DNA of 18,539 bases from an uncultured Clostridia bacterium (GTDB lineage: Bacteria; Bacillota; Clostridia; RUG12999). Made by a program: the position numbers and the translations under genes. Below the pieces are notes generated by a model that was not told where the DNA came from, did not search any database, and saw only the letters and a list, made by a program, of their open reading frames with translations. Positions 1-6,945 of this stretch are shown here, piece by piece; position 1 is the stretch's first letter, and each line of letters starts with the position of its first letter. The stretch covers positions 1-18,539 of the forward strand of contig CALLNG010000119.1 in assembly GCA_938005345.1 (NCBI GenBank), written 5' to 3'.

Positions 1-2
1 CG

Positions 3-1058
3 GCAACCGGTGCGATGACCGGGGTAACCTTTGGTACCTTGGCGGGCTTCGTGGTGCTCGCATGCCTGTATTTCCGGCACAAGAAAACCATCTATACGGG
101 GATGGACAAAACGCAGCCCGTGCGCAGCCGCAGGCAAATTTTGTTGGAGCTGATTAAAATCGCCATTCCCATCACCATCAGCGCGTCTGTGTTCACTTTA
201 ACCAACTTAACGGACACGGCCTTGGTGGGAATCCGGTTAGATTCTATCAAAGAGTATTTGCAGGAGACGCCCGTGGAGTTGTTTGGGCGTTATACCGGAA
301 AAGCGGTTACCATGTATAACATGCCGCCCACACTGGTTACGTCGCTGTGCCTGGCGCTGGTGCCGGCGGTGGCGCGTGCTTTTACGCTGGGCAACAAGCG
401 TGAGGTGCGGGACACAGCGCAGCAAGCGCTGAAGATGACCACCATGTTTGCGCTGCCCTGTGCAGTGGGTATGGCGGCGCTGGCGCCGCCTATTTTACAG
501 CTGTTGTTTGGAACAGCGGACGCGGCGCTCATGCTGCGGCTATTGTGCCCTGCGATTTTGTTTGTGTCGCTGGTGCTGGTGTGCAACTCGCTATTGCAGG
601 CAACGGGCAATGTCTGGATCCCCGTGGTGAATATCTTGTTTGCGGGTATTGTGAAGGTTGTGGTCAACTGGATTTTGGTGGGGATTCCATCCATTAACAT
701 CAACGGCGCAGCAGTGGGAACCACAAGCTGCTATTTTGTCTACATGTCGCTCAATTTGTTTTATGTCATGAAAATTACCAAGGCAAACCCCTTCCGGGGC
801 CTGCTAAAATCGCTAATCGCAGTGGCAGTTATGGGCGTGGCCGCATGGGGTGTATATGCACTGGGCGACGCGCTGCTGCCGGGCGATGGACGCATTATCG
901 TGGGTGTGAAACTGGTTGCGGGCATTGGCGTGGGCGCGGTGGTATATGGCATGCTATTGCTGGCCACGGGCGCGATTTGCAAAGAAGATATTTTGGTGCT
1001 GCCCAAGGGAGAAACAATTGCGGCACTGCTGCAAAAGATGAAACTGTTGAAAGGATGA
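3..1058 (+). CDS. SpoVB/MurJ-like polysaccharide flippase, 5'-truncated by window edge
   Basis: This is the C-terminal 350 or so residues of a multi-pass membrane protein. The frame is open to the first bases of the window, so the start lies upstream and the ATG at 15 is internal. Seven or more hydrophobic segments alternate with short basic loops. The stretch around ISASVFTLTNLTDTALVG is typical of the oligosaccharide flippase/MOP superfamily (SpoVB, MurJ, YabM), which flips lipid-linked sugar precursors across the membrane. mazG starts 10 bases after its stop, so the two are probably co-transcribed. In Bacillus the equivalent order is yabM-yabN(mazG)-yabO, which favours a YabM-like assignment over a drug MATE pump. 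The substrate (peptidoglycan precursor, cortex precursor or other polymer) cannot be told from the fragment. Confidence 0.85.
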   Translation, partial: ATGAMTGVTFGTLAGFVVLACLYFRHKKTIYTGMDKTQPVRSRRQILLELIKIAIPITISASVFTLTNLTDTALVGIRLDSIKEYLQETPVELFGRYTGKAVTMYNMPPTLVTSLCLALVPAVARAFTLGNKREVRDTAQQALKMTTMFALPCAVGMAALAPPILQLLFGTADAALMLRLLCPAILFVSLVLVCNSLLQATGNVWIPVVNILFAGIVKVVVNWILVGIPSININGAAVGTTSCYFVYMSLNLFYVMKITKANPFRGLLKSLIAVAVMGVAAWGVYALGDALLPGDGRIIVGVKLVAGIGVGAVVYGMLLLATGAICKEDILVLPKGETIAALLQKMKLLKG

Positions 1059-1068
1059 GTGAGAATAT

Positions 1069-1845
1069 ATGGCATACCGGCTGGAAGATTTGATGGACAT
1101 TGTGGCGCGGCTGCGCGGCGAAGGCGGTTGCCCCTGGGACCGGGAACAGACAATAGAGTCGCTGCGGCCCTATGTGGTGGAGGAAGCCTATGAAGTGTCG
1201 GACGCAGCAAAGGAAGGCGGACAGCATTTGGCGGAGGAACTGGGCGACCTACTGCTGCAAGTGGTGATGATGGCGCAGATTGGAACGGAGCAGGGAACTT
1301 TTGGCATGGATGATGTGCTGCGCCAGGTGTGCGAAAAAATGGTGCGCCGGCATCCGCATGTGTTTGGTGAGGTGCAGGCAGATACGGCGGAACAAGTGCT
1401 GAAAAACTGGGACGAAATCAAAAAACAGGAGCGTGGACAGACCAAAACCTCCCAGCTCATGCAGGATGTGTCCGCATCGCTGCCCGCGCTGCTCTATGCG
1501 GAAAAAGTGCAAAAGCGCGCGGCTAAAGTGGATTTTGATTTTTCTAGTGCCAAAGAAGCGCTGCAAAAGCTGCGCGAAGAAGTGGACGAGCTGGAGGAGG
1601 CGCTGGAGGGCGGACAGCCGGAGAAAGTGTCCCTGGAATTTGGCGACGTCTTGTTTGCGGCAGTCAATGTGGGGCGGCTGGGCAGTGTACCGCCGGAAGT
1701 GGCCCTGCGCGACAGCACCGCAAAATTTATCCGCCGGTTTTGCTTTATGGAGGAGCAGGCGGAAAAAAAGGGGCGCGACCTGGCGGACATGACAATGGCG
1801 GAAATGGACGAAATATGGGAGGAAGCGAAGGCAAACGGGCTTTAA
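1069..1845 (+). CDS. mazG: MazG nucleoside triphosphate pyrophosphohydrolase
   Basis: A 258-residue MazG hydrolyses (d)NTPs to monophosphate and pyrophosphate, clearing non-canonical nucleotides and lowering (p)ppGpp-related signals in some bacteria. Two tandem all-alpha MazG repeats are visible. The first has GGCPWDREQT near residue 20 and the metal-binding ExxE (39-42) and ExxD (57-60) pair. The second, near residues 165-200, has LREEVDELEEAL followed by LEFGD, the pair known to be catalytic in the E. coli enzyme. Length fits the family. The ATG at 1069 follows the flippase stop by 10 bases, with only a weak GAGTGAG-like ribosome site, consistent with translational coupling. Bacillus YabN carries an extra N-terminal methylase domain; this protein is the short form without it. 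Confidence 0.96.
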   Translation: MAYRLEDLMDIVARLRGEGGCPWDREQTIESLRPYVVEEAYEVSDAAKEGGQHLAEELGDLLLQVVMMAQIGTEQGTFGMDDVLRQVCEKMVRRHPHVFGEVQADTAEQVLKNWDEIKKQERGQTKTSQLMQDVSASLPALLYAEKVQKRAAKVDFDFSSAKEALQKLREEVDELEEALEGGQPEKVSLEFGDVLFAAVNVGRLGSVPPEVALRDSTAKFIRRFCFMEEQAEKKGRDLADMTMAEMDEIWEEAKANGL

Positions 1846-1922
1846 TCTTTGTGTAGTTTTATGCAATTTTCCTAAATATTGCCGGGGAAACCATGAAAAA
1901 CGCTGATTTTCTGCGAAAGATA

Positions 1923-1951
1923 TTGAAAAATCAAAGGAAATAGGTTATGAT
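1923..1951 (+). promoter_or_regulatory. Sigma-A type promoter for HU
   Basis: TTGAAA (1923-1928), a 17-base spacer and TATGAT (1946-1951) lie in the A/T-rich gap between mazG and HU. Initiation near 1958 would give a leader of about 40 bases, so HU is probably transcribed independently of the mazG operon. Confidence 0.75.
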
Positions 1952-1997
1952 ATATCCAGTATTTAAGTATTCTAAACAAATGAGGAGGATGAAGTAG

Positions 1998-2279
1998 ATG
2001 AACAAGGCAGATCTGGTTGCCAACATGGCGGAAAAAGCAGAAGTGACCAAAAAGGACGCAGAAAAAGTATTGAACGCTTTTATGGAAAGCGTACAGGAAG
2101 CTTTAGTTGCTGGGGATAAAGTGTCTTTGGTTGGTTTTGGTACATTTGAAACCAAACACCGCGCTGAAAGACAGGGCATCAATCCGCAGGATCCATCCAA
2201 ACGGATTACCATTCCGGCTGCAAATGTTCCGGCGTTCAAAGTAAGCAAAGCGCTGAAAGACGCAGTTGCAGGTAAATAA
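1998..2279 (+). CDS. hup: HU family DNA-binding protein
   Basis: A 93-residue histone-like HU protein, which wraps and bends DNA as a homodimer in the nucleoid. The N-terminal helices begin MNKADLVANMAEKAEVTKKD. The signature VSLVGFGTFE lies near residues 43-52. The DNA-embracing beta arm runs from about 55 to 75 and holds the conserved NP (GINPQDPSKRITIP) that intercalates at bends, followed by VPAFKVSKALKDAV. Length is standard. The start is fixed by GAGGAGG at 1982-1988, nine bases before the ATG. A promoter lies upstream and a terminator directly downstream, so this is a largely separate transcription unit inserted between mazG and rqcP, an order seen in many Clostridia. Confidence 0.97.
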   Translation: MNKADLVANMAEKAEVTKKDAEKVLNAFMESVQEALVAGDKVSLVGFGTFETKHRAERQGINPQDPSKRITIPAANVPAFKVSKALKDAVAGK

Positions 2280-2304
2280 TTGGTACGGAATTTGGGAAAA
2301 CTGG

Positions 2305-2347
2305 CAAGGGTAGTTTTTTGTGAAAGAAACTAACCCTTGTTTTTTTT
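2305..2347 (+). terminator. Intrinsic terminator after HU
   Basis: CAAGGG (2305-2310) pairs with CCCTTG (2334-2339). The stem continues through TAGTTT/AAACTA with one bulged base, and eight T follow (2340-2347). It ends the HU message. rqcP starts only 24 bases later with no obvious promoter of its own in between, so its expression probably relies on read-through or on a promoter I cannot recognise. Confidence 0.8.
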
Positions 2348-2370
2348 GGAAGAAACATAGGAGGCAAATC

Positions 2371-2610
2371 ATGAGGATTGACAAGTTTTTGAAGGTATCC
2401 CGGCTGATTAAACGGCGCACGGTTGCCAACGAAGCGTGCAGCGGCGGGCGCGTTTCCATCAATGGCAGCGTGGCGAAAGCGGGAGACAAAGTAAAAGTGG
2501 GAGACGAAGTGGAACTCCGGCTGGGAGAAAAAACGCTGCGGGTGCGGGTGCTGGCAGTGGAGGACCACGTGGGAAAAGACGCCGCATCCTCCCTGTATGA
2601 AGTGCTGTAA
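2371..2610 (+). CDS. rqcP: RqcP (YabO-like) S4-domain ribosome quality control factor
   Basis: A 79-residue protein that is essentially one S4 RNA-binding domain: MRIDKFLKVSRLIKRRTVAN, then GGRVSINGSVAKAGDKVKVGDEVEL. In Bacillus, RqcP (YabO) binds the obstructed 50S subunit at the tRNA/23S H69 area and works with RqcH to add C-terminal alanine tails to stalled nascent chains. Heat-shock Hsp15 is the related Gram-negative form. The frame extends upstream to a GTG at 2320, but that segment overlaps the terminator. AGGAGG at 2359-2364, six bases before the ATG at 2371, fixes the start. Position next to mazG supports the YabO assignment. The usual followers yabP, yabQ and divIC are absent here. 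Confidence 0.9.
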   Translation: MRIDKFLKVSRLIKRRTVANEACSGGRVSINGSVAKAGDKVKVGDEVELRLGEKTLRVRVLAVEDHVGKDAASSLYEVL

Positions 2611-2641
2611 CAGAAGTGTACAGGCAGAAAGGGGACTAAGA

Positions 2642-3310
2642 ATGCAACCGGTGATTTTTGATTTTAATGGCACGCTGTTTTGGGATACGGAAAAACACCA
2701 TGAAGCGTGGCGCGTGTTTGCAGAAAAACTATGCGGCAGAAAAATCAGCGAGGAAGAACTACACCAGCATGTGCTGGGCAAAACCAATGCGTTGATTTTG
2801 GACTATTTAAAACCCGGGAAATATTCGCCCGAAGAGGCAGACGAAATTGGCCGGCAAAAAGAAGCGTACTACCGGGAACTGTGTTTGGCGGACCCGGCAT
2901 CGTTTCATTTGGCAGACGGGGCGGTGGAATTGCTGGACCAGCTCAAACAAGAGGGGTGGCCCATGGCCATTGCAACCTCCAGTGATGCGGAAAATTTGCA
3001 GTTTTATTTGGAGAATTTTGCGCTGGACCGCTGGTTTGACACAGTACACATTGTGTATGCGGACGGTTCGTTCCGCGGTAAGCCCTATCCGGATATTTAT
3101 CTGGCAGCAGCGCAGCGGCTGGGCGTGGACCCGGCGGAAGCTGTGGTGCTGGAGGATGCGGCGTCTGGCATTCAGGCGGCGCGCGCGGCGGGAGTGCAGA
3201 CGGTGATTGCGGTTAACTCCATGCACGAGCGCAGCCTATTTGACCAGGTGCCCGGCGTGAGTGCTGTGGTGGATTCCTTGCGGGAGGTCCCGGCACTGCT
3301 GGGCCTGTAG
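2642..3310 (+). CDS. HAD-superfamily hydrolase, beta-phosphoglucomutase-like
   Basis: A 222-residue haloacid dehalogenase-like protein of subclass I. Motif I is DFNGTL with the nucleophile Asp7. Motif II is ATSSD (Thr112/Ser113). Motif III is GKPYPD with Lys147. Motif IV is LEDAASGIQAA with Glu171-Asp172. An alpha-helical cap lies at about residues 15-90. The set resembles beta-phosphoglucomutase and sugar or nucleotide phosphatases. The D+2 position, normally Asp as general acid/base, is Asn9, so catalysis may differ from classical mutases. The frame is open back to 2597, overlapping rqcP, but an AAAGGGGA site at 2628-2635 points to the ATG at 2642. The short gap to rqcP suggests co-transcription. 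The substrate is unknown. Confidence 0.88.
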   Translation: MQPVIFDFNGTLFWDTEKHHEAWRVFAEKLCGRKISEEELHQHVLGKTNALILDYLKPGKYSPEEADEIGRQKEAYYRELCLADPASFHLADGAVELLDQLKQEGWPMAIATSSDAENLQFYLENFALDRWFDTVHIVYADGSFRGKPYPDIYLAAAQRLGVDPAEAVVLEDAASGIQAARAAGVQTVIAVNSMHERSLFDQVPGVSAVVDSLREVPALLGL

Positions 3311-3325
3311 AGACTGCTGAATGAA

Positions 3326-3366
3326 AATCAAAAGCCCCGCGCCGGTAGGCAGCGGGGCTTTTGATT
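3326..3366 (+). terminator. Strong intrinsic terminator after HAD gene
   Basis: A perfect 15-base inverted repeat AATCAAAAGCCCCGC (3326-3340) and its complement (3352-3366) around an 11-base loop. The right arm carries TTTT after the G/C core. It closes the upstream operon. The mirror A-run could let it work on the other strand too, but no gene there needs it. Confidence 0.9.
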
Positions 3367-3485
3367 GCCTAGAGATGGCGGGAGCGGGGAAGACATACTG
3401 CAGCGGACGCGCAAACATGCCGCGTAAGAGGGGAGAAAGTATCGCCACGTGCAAATTCCGTCGAAATTTTTGTTCTTTTTCCCCC

Positions 3486-3513
3486 TTTTCATTTTGTAAA
3501 AATATGGTATACT
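3486..3513 (+). promoter_or_regulatory. Extended -10 promoter for noc
   Basis: TATACT (3508-3513) is preceded by TGG, giving an extended -10. A weak -35 TTTTCA (3486-3491) lies 16 bases upstream. The rest of the 263-base gap between the HAD gene and noc (3367-3480) shows no other structure I can name. Confidence 0.6.
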
Positions 3514-3574
3514 AAGAAGTGTAGGAAATACTTGGAAATGTTTTACGAATGAAAAAGGAAGGGGTAATGGAACA

Positions 3575-4363
3575 ATGCCATGTTTATATACAAAAAAGAA
3601 AATCGTCAACCTGGAGGTGGACAAGATTACGGCAAACCCCTACCAGCCGCGGACTGTGTTTGATGGGGAAGCGCTGGAGGAACTTTGCCAGTCCATCAAG
3701 CGCTACGGCGTGATTCAGCCGGTATCCGTGCGTAAAAGTTCCCGCGGGTATGAATTGGTGGCGGGAGAGCGGCGGTTGCGGGCATCCAAAATGGCGGGAC
3801 TGAAATACATTCCTGCGATTATTAACCAATATGGGGAAGACGAGGCAGCGGAAATTGCCCTGATTGAAAATTTGCAGCGGGAAAACCTGTCGTTTATGGA
3901 GGAGGCAGAGGCCTATATGGCGCTGATCCAGACACACCATATGACCCAGGAGGATTTGGCAGCGCGTATCGGCAAAAAACAGTCCACCATCGCCAACAAG
4001 CTGCGCTTACTGCGCCTGCCTCCCAAAGTGAAGCAGATGATTTCAGAATATAACCTGACGGAACGCCATGCGCGGGCAGTTTTACGCCTGCCGAGCGAGG
4101 AGCTGCAGTGCAAAGCACTGTACACCGTCATTGACAAAGGATATAACGTACAGATGACCGATAAATTGATTGACAAAATGCTGGAAGAGGGTAAGGAATC
4201 AGAAAAACAGAAAAAGACCTACCTCATCAAAGACGTCCGCATTTTTGTCAACACGATCAAACAAGCGGTGGATGTGATGAAACAGGCGGGCGTGAAAGCG
4301 GCTGCCAAACGAAACGACCACGACGAATATATTGAATATGTCATCACCATCCCCAAATCCTAA
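3575..4363 (+). CDS. noc: Noc-type ParB-family nucleoid occlusion protein
   Basis: A 262-residue ParB/Noc family protein. Family members clamp DNA using CTP, load at a specific site and spread; Noc recruits DNA to the membrane and blocks FtsZ assembly over the nucleoid. The N-terminal ParB fold holds NPYQPR (21-26) and the CTP-binding GERRLRAS (64-71), followed by ALIENLQREN (95-104). The helix-turn-helix spans about 122-146 (TQEDLAARIGKKQSTIANKL). The C-terminal KDVRIFVNTIKQAVDVMKQAG is more like Noc than Spo0J in my recollection. It begins only 18 residues before NPYQPR, so the N-terminal amphipathic membrane helix of Bacillus Noc is not evident. No parA/soj is adjacent. The start follows GGAAGGGG (3557-3564) and is the first in-frame start codon. 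Spo0J-like ParB is the alternative. Confidence 0.85.
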   Translation: MPCLYTKKKIVNLEVDKITANPYQPRTVFDGEALEELCQSIKRYGVIQPVSVRKSSRGYELVAGERRLRASKMAGLKYIPAIINQYGEDEAAEIALIENLQRENLSFMEEAEAYMALIQTHHMTQEDLAARIGKKQSTIANKLRLLRLPPKVKQMISEYNLTERHARAVLRLPSEELQCKALYTVIDKGYNVQMTDKLIDKMLEEGKESEKQKKTYLIKDVRIFVNTIKQAVDVMKQAGVKAAAKRNDHDEYIEYVITIPKS

Positions 4364-4397
4364 TGCCATCACAATTCCTAATATCAATCTATTTCTA

Positions 4398-4436
4398 CCA
4401 AAAAGGGCAAGGCCATTATGGCCTTGCCCTTTTTGG
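4398..4436. terminator. Bidirectional terminator between noc and thrS
   Basis: Two perfect 18-base arms (4398-4415 and 4419-4436) surround a TTA loop. The G/C-rich core GGGCAAGGCCA is flanked by A5 on the left and T5 on the right, so each strand reads stem then U-tract. It serves the convergent noc (+) and thrS (-) transcripts. Confidence 0.93.
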
Positions 4437-4463
4437 CGTTTCTGTAGAAACAAACCGATGGAT

Positions 4464-6395
4464 TTATCTGGCTTTTTCCTGGATTTCCTGCAAAAGCTTT
4501 TGCAAAAAAGCCTCCCGCGGCATGGCGCCGAGGTCGCCCTCCTTGCGCGAGCGCACCGCCACCGCGCCGGATTCCATTTCCTTGTCGCCAATGACCAGCA
4601 TATACGGTATTTTTTCCAGCTGTGCTTCCCGGATTTTGTATCCGATTTTTTCGTTGCGCGTGTCCACCTCTACGCGCACGCCCTTTGCTTCCAGCGCCGC
4701 CTTGGTTTCATAGGCATAGTCCGCATGGTGGTCAGAGATGGGAAGCAGCTTGACCTGGGTGGGTGCCAGCCACGTGGGCAGCGCACCGGCATATTTTTCA
4801 ATCAGTAGCGCCAGTGTGCGTTCATAGCAGCCAATGGAGGTACGGTGGATGATATATGGATTCTTTTTGGTGCCGTCCGCCGCTGTGTATTCCATCCCGA
4901 ATTTTTCCGCCAGCATTTGGTCAATTTGAATGGTAATGAGCGTATCTTCCTTGCCATGCACGTTTTTGATTTGAATATCCAGCTTGGGTCCATAAAACGC
5001 AGCTTCGCCGATGCCTTCCACATAAGGGATTTCCAGATGGTCCAAAATTTTGCGCATGGTGCCTTGTGCCTCGTCCCATTGTTCCTTGGTACCGATGTAT
5101 TTTTCCCGGTCGTTTTCGTCCCACATGGAGAAGCGGTAGGACACATCCTCATACAGGCCCAGCGTCTTGAGCATGTAAATCGCCAGCTCCAGACAGCCGC
5201 GGAATTCCTCTTCCAGCTGCTCCGGCGTGCACATCAAATGCCCTTCTGAGATGGTGAACTGGCGCACGCGGATCAGCCCGTGCATTTCCCCCGATGCCTC
5301 GTTGCGAAACAGCGTGGACGTTTCGTTGAGCCGCATGGGCAAATCCCGGTAGGAGCGTCCGCGATTGAGAAACACTTGGTATTGGAACGGGCAGGTCATG
5401 GGCCGCAGCGCGAACACTTCTTTGTCTGTTTCGGGATTGCCCATCACAAACATGCCGTCCTGATAATGGTCCCAGTGCCCGGACAGTTTATATAAATCGC
5501 TTTTTGCCATATATGGCGTTTTGGTGAGCTGCCAGCCGTGTGCCGCTTCCGTGTCTTCCACGAACCGCTGTAAAATCTGCATCACTTTCGCGCCCTTAGG
5601 CAGCATGATGGGCAGTCCTTGCCCAATGAGGTCAGAGGTGGTGAAAAATTCCAGCTCCCGTCCAAGTTTGTTGTGGTCTCGCTTTTTAGCCTCTTCCAGC
5701 TGCTCCAGATAGGCAGTCAATTCTGATTTCTTGGGAAATGCTGTCCCGTAGATGCGTTGCAGCATTTTGTTTTTCTCGCTGCCCCGCCAGTACGCGCCGG
5801 TGGAGCTGAGCAGTTTGAATGCTTTGATGGCACCGGTGCGCATCAGGTGCGGACCAGCGCACAGGTCGGTAAATTCGCCCAGCGAGTAAAAGGAAATGGT
5901 GTCCCCCTCGGGTAAATCTTCAATCAATTCCACTTTATATGGTTCCTCCGCCATACGCGCCAGCGCTTCGCTGCGCGGCAGCGTGAAATAAGTCAATTCT
6001 GCATTTTCCTTGACGATTTTTGCCATTTCTGCCTCAATAGCAGTCAAATCTTCCGCAGTAAAGGGCGTATCCCGGTCAAAATCATAGTAAAATCCCATGT
6101 CCGTGGCGGGGCCAATGGCCAGTTTGGTTTCGGGGTACAGACGCTTGACTGCTGCCGCCAGCACATGCGACGCAGTATGGCGAAATGCCCGCTTTCCTGC
6201 ATCGGTATCAAATGTGTGCAGGGTCAGGGTACAGTCCCTGTCAACGATATATCGCAAATCCACGATGTTCCCGTCCACTTCGCCGCAGGTGGCAGCACGC
6301 GCCAGCCCTTCGCTGAGCGACGCGGCAATGTCCCGCACGCTGAGCGGCTGGTCAAAGCTTTTTTGGGAACCGTCTTTGAGCGTAATTTGAATCAT
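4464..6395 (-). CDS. thrS: Threonyl-tRNA synthetase
   Basis: A 643-residue class II synthetase that charges tRNA-Thr. Domains in order: TGS (about 1-62); editing domain with HTASH (His73, His77) and DLCAGPH (Cys179); catalytic core about 240-535; anticodon-binding domain about 540-643. Zinc ligands are Cys335 (RPMTCPFQ), His386 (SEGHLMC) and His517 (IHRTSIGCYER). The motif 2 region is FRNEASGEMHGLIRVRQF. Most bacterial enzymes have MNCPGH where this has MTCPFQ, marking a divergent subtype that I recall from some Clostridia. The frame runs 90 bases further upstream, but that extension covers the promoter. GAGGAGG at 6405-6411 sits just ahead of the ATG at 6395, so I chose it. It converges with noc. 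Confidence 0.97.
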   Translation of the reverse strand: MIQITLKDGSQKSFDQPLSVRDIAASLSEGLARAATCGEVDGNIVDLRYIVDRDCTLTLHTFDTDAGKRAFRHTASHVLAAAVKRLYPETKLAIGPATDMGFYYDFDRDTPFTAEDLTAIEAEMAKIVKENAELTYFTLPRSEALARMAEEPYKVELIEDLPEGDTISFYSLGEFTDLCAGPHLMRTGAIKAFKLLSSTGAYWRGSEKNKMLQRIYGTAFPKKSELTAYLEQLEEAKKRDHNKLGRELEFFTTSDLIGQGLPIMLPKGAKVMQILQRFVEDTEAAHGWQLTKTPYMAKSDLYKLSGHWDHYQDGMFVMGNPETDKEVFALRPMTCPFQYQVFLNRGRSYRDLPMRLNETSTLFRNEASGEMHGLIRVRQFTISEGHLMCTPEQLEEEFRGCLELAIYMLKTLGLYEDVSYRFSMWDENDREKYIGTKEQWDEAQGTMRKILDHLEIPYVEGIGEAAFYGPKLDIQIKNVHGKEDTLITIQIDQMLAEKFGMEYTAADGTKKNPYIIHRTSIGCYERTLALLIEKYAGALPTWLAPTQVKLLPISDHHADYAYETKAALEAKGVRVEVDTRNEKIGYKIREAQLEKIPYMLVIGDKEMESGAVAVRSRKEGDLGAMPREAFLQKLLQEIQEKAR

Positions 6396-6418
6396 ATCCA
6401 ATGCCTCCTCTAGCAGTT

Positions 6419-6434
6419 TACGGCTGCCGCCGTA
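6419..6434 (-). other. Short hairpin in thrS leader
   Basis: TACGGC/GCCGTA with a four-base loop (GGCA on the minus strand) lies a few bases upstream of the thrS ribosome site, inside a leader of only about 55 bases. It could modulate translation. E. coli ThrRS represses its own message through anticodon-like hairpins, but this loop has no threonine-anticodon-like NGU, so function is unproven. Confidence 0.35.
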
Positions 6435-6455
6435 TGATATCGAAACGTACCATCC

Positions 6456-6485
6456 ATTATATAATAGAAGAAAGGAAATTGTCAA
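6456..6485 (-). promoter_or_regulatory. Promoter for thrS
   Basis: On the minus strand, TTGACA (6480-6485), an 18-base spacer and TATAAT (6456-6461), both perfect hexamers. Initiation near 6449 leaves about 55 bases before the ATG, too short for a T-box. None of the T-box landmarks is seen. Confidence 0.85.
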
Positions 6486-6504
6486 CCGCTAAATTGTACA
6501 ATGG

Positions 6505-6523
6505 GGAACATAGAGGAACATAG
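6505..6523. repeat. Tandem 10-base direct repeat GGAACATAG
   Basis: GGAACATAG occurs at 6505-6513 and 6515-6523, exactly one helical turn apart, between the divergent thrS and XRE genes. It could be an operator for the adjacent regulator, but two copies of a 9-mer may be chance. Confidence 0.4.
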
Positions 6524-6532
6524 CTGCTTCTT

Positions 6533-6559
6533 AAAATGGACTCGTTTGAGTCCCGTTTT
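6533..6559. other. Inverted repeat upstream of XRE gene
   Basis: GGACTC (6538-6543), loop GTTT and GAGTCC (6548-6553), flanked by AAAA (6533-6536) and TTTT (6556-6559). No transcript needs ending here on either strand, so an operator or leader hairpin for the XRE gene at 6621 is more likely than a terminator. No convincing promoter for that gene was found. Confidence 0.35.
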
Positions 6560-6620
6560 ACCACAAAAACAAGATGCAATTAAGAAAAAGTGCGCATTTG
6601 GGTCCTAAGGAGGCGCGTGC

Positions 6621-6857
6621 ATGAAAGAGCAAAAAATCAAACAAGACACCATTGCCATTGGGCAAAATGTCAAACGGGTGCGGCTGAAGCGGCGCATGAA
6701 GCAGGTGGAACTGGTAAAGGAACTGCGGCTGCGGGGCGTGGATATCACGTGGGAACCCCTGGTCAAAATTGAGCGCGGCAAGCAGCATATCTATGCCAGC
6801 CAGTGCAAGGCCATCAAAGAAAGCTTGGACACGACGTTTGATGGGCTGCTGCGCTAA
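6621..6857 (+). CDS. Small XRE/Cro-type helix-turn-helix regulator
   Basis: A 78-residue protein made almost entirely of a Cro/C1-type DNA-binding domain. IGQNVKRVRLKRRMKQVELVK covers helices 1-2, and GVDITWEPLVKIERGKQHIY covers the recognition helix and the conserved I-E-x-G turn. The C-terminal helix ends in DTTFDGLLR. There is no sensor or membrane domain. Start is supported by AAGGAGG at 6608-6614, seven bases before the ATG. It stands alone between the thrS promoter and the infC operon. Direct and inverted repeats upstream could be its operators. Targets are unknown. Its small size and isolated position also fit an orphan of an old element, but nothing else mobile is visible. Confidence 0.85.
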   Translation: MKEQKIKQDTIAIGQNVKRVRLKRRMKQVELVKELRLRGVDITWEPLVKIERGKQHIYASQCKAIKESLDTTFDGLLR

Positions 6858-6864
6858 AGGCACG

Positions 6865-6889
6865 GGCGGCAGCCTATCCGCCAAATTTT
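6865..6889 (+). terminator. Weak terminator-like hairpin after XRE gene
   Basis: GGCGG (6865-6869) pairs with CCGCC (6878-6882) over an eight-base loop and is followed by AAATTTT. The stem is short and the U-tract delayed and brief, so the call is tentative. Confidence 0.3.
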
Positions 6890-6910
6890 CGGCAAAACAA
6901 AATGTTTTTC

Positions 6911-6939
6911 TTGACAAGTGTGCCAGTGTATGGTATAAT
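6911..6939 (+). promoter_or_regulatory. Consensus promoter of infC-rpmI-rplT operon
   Basis: TTGACA (6911-6916), a 17-base spacer and TATAAT (6934-6939), with TGG just before the -10. Both hexamers match consensus perfectly, the strongest promoter in the window and as expected for ribosomal protein genes. Initiation near 6946 gives a leader of about 180 bases. Confidence 0.93.
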
Positions 6940-6945
6940 ACCTAT

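Noticed and set aside
2320..2370. GTG start giving rqcP 17 extra residues
   Set aside because: It lies within the HU terminator; a well-spaced AGGAGG precedes the ATG at 2371.
2809..2822. Possible Noc-binding site, AAAACCCGGGAAAT, resembling ATTTCCCGGGAAAT
   Set aside because: Only one half matches, it is a single copy, and it is explained by codons of the HAD gene.
6396..6485. Upstream extension of thrS by 30 codons
   Set aside because: It contains the -35 and -10 of the thrS promoter and lies ahead of the proper GAGGAGG site; the family N-terminus starts at 6395.
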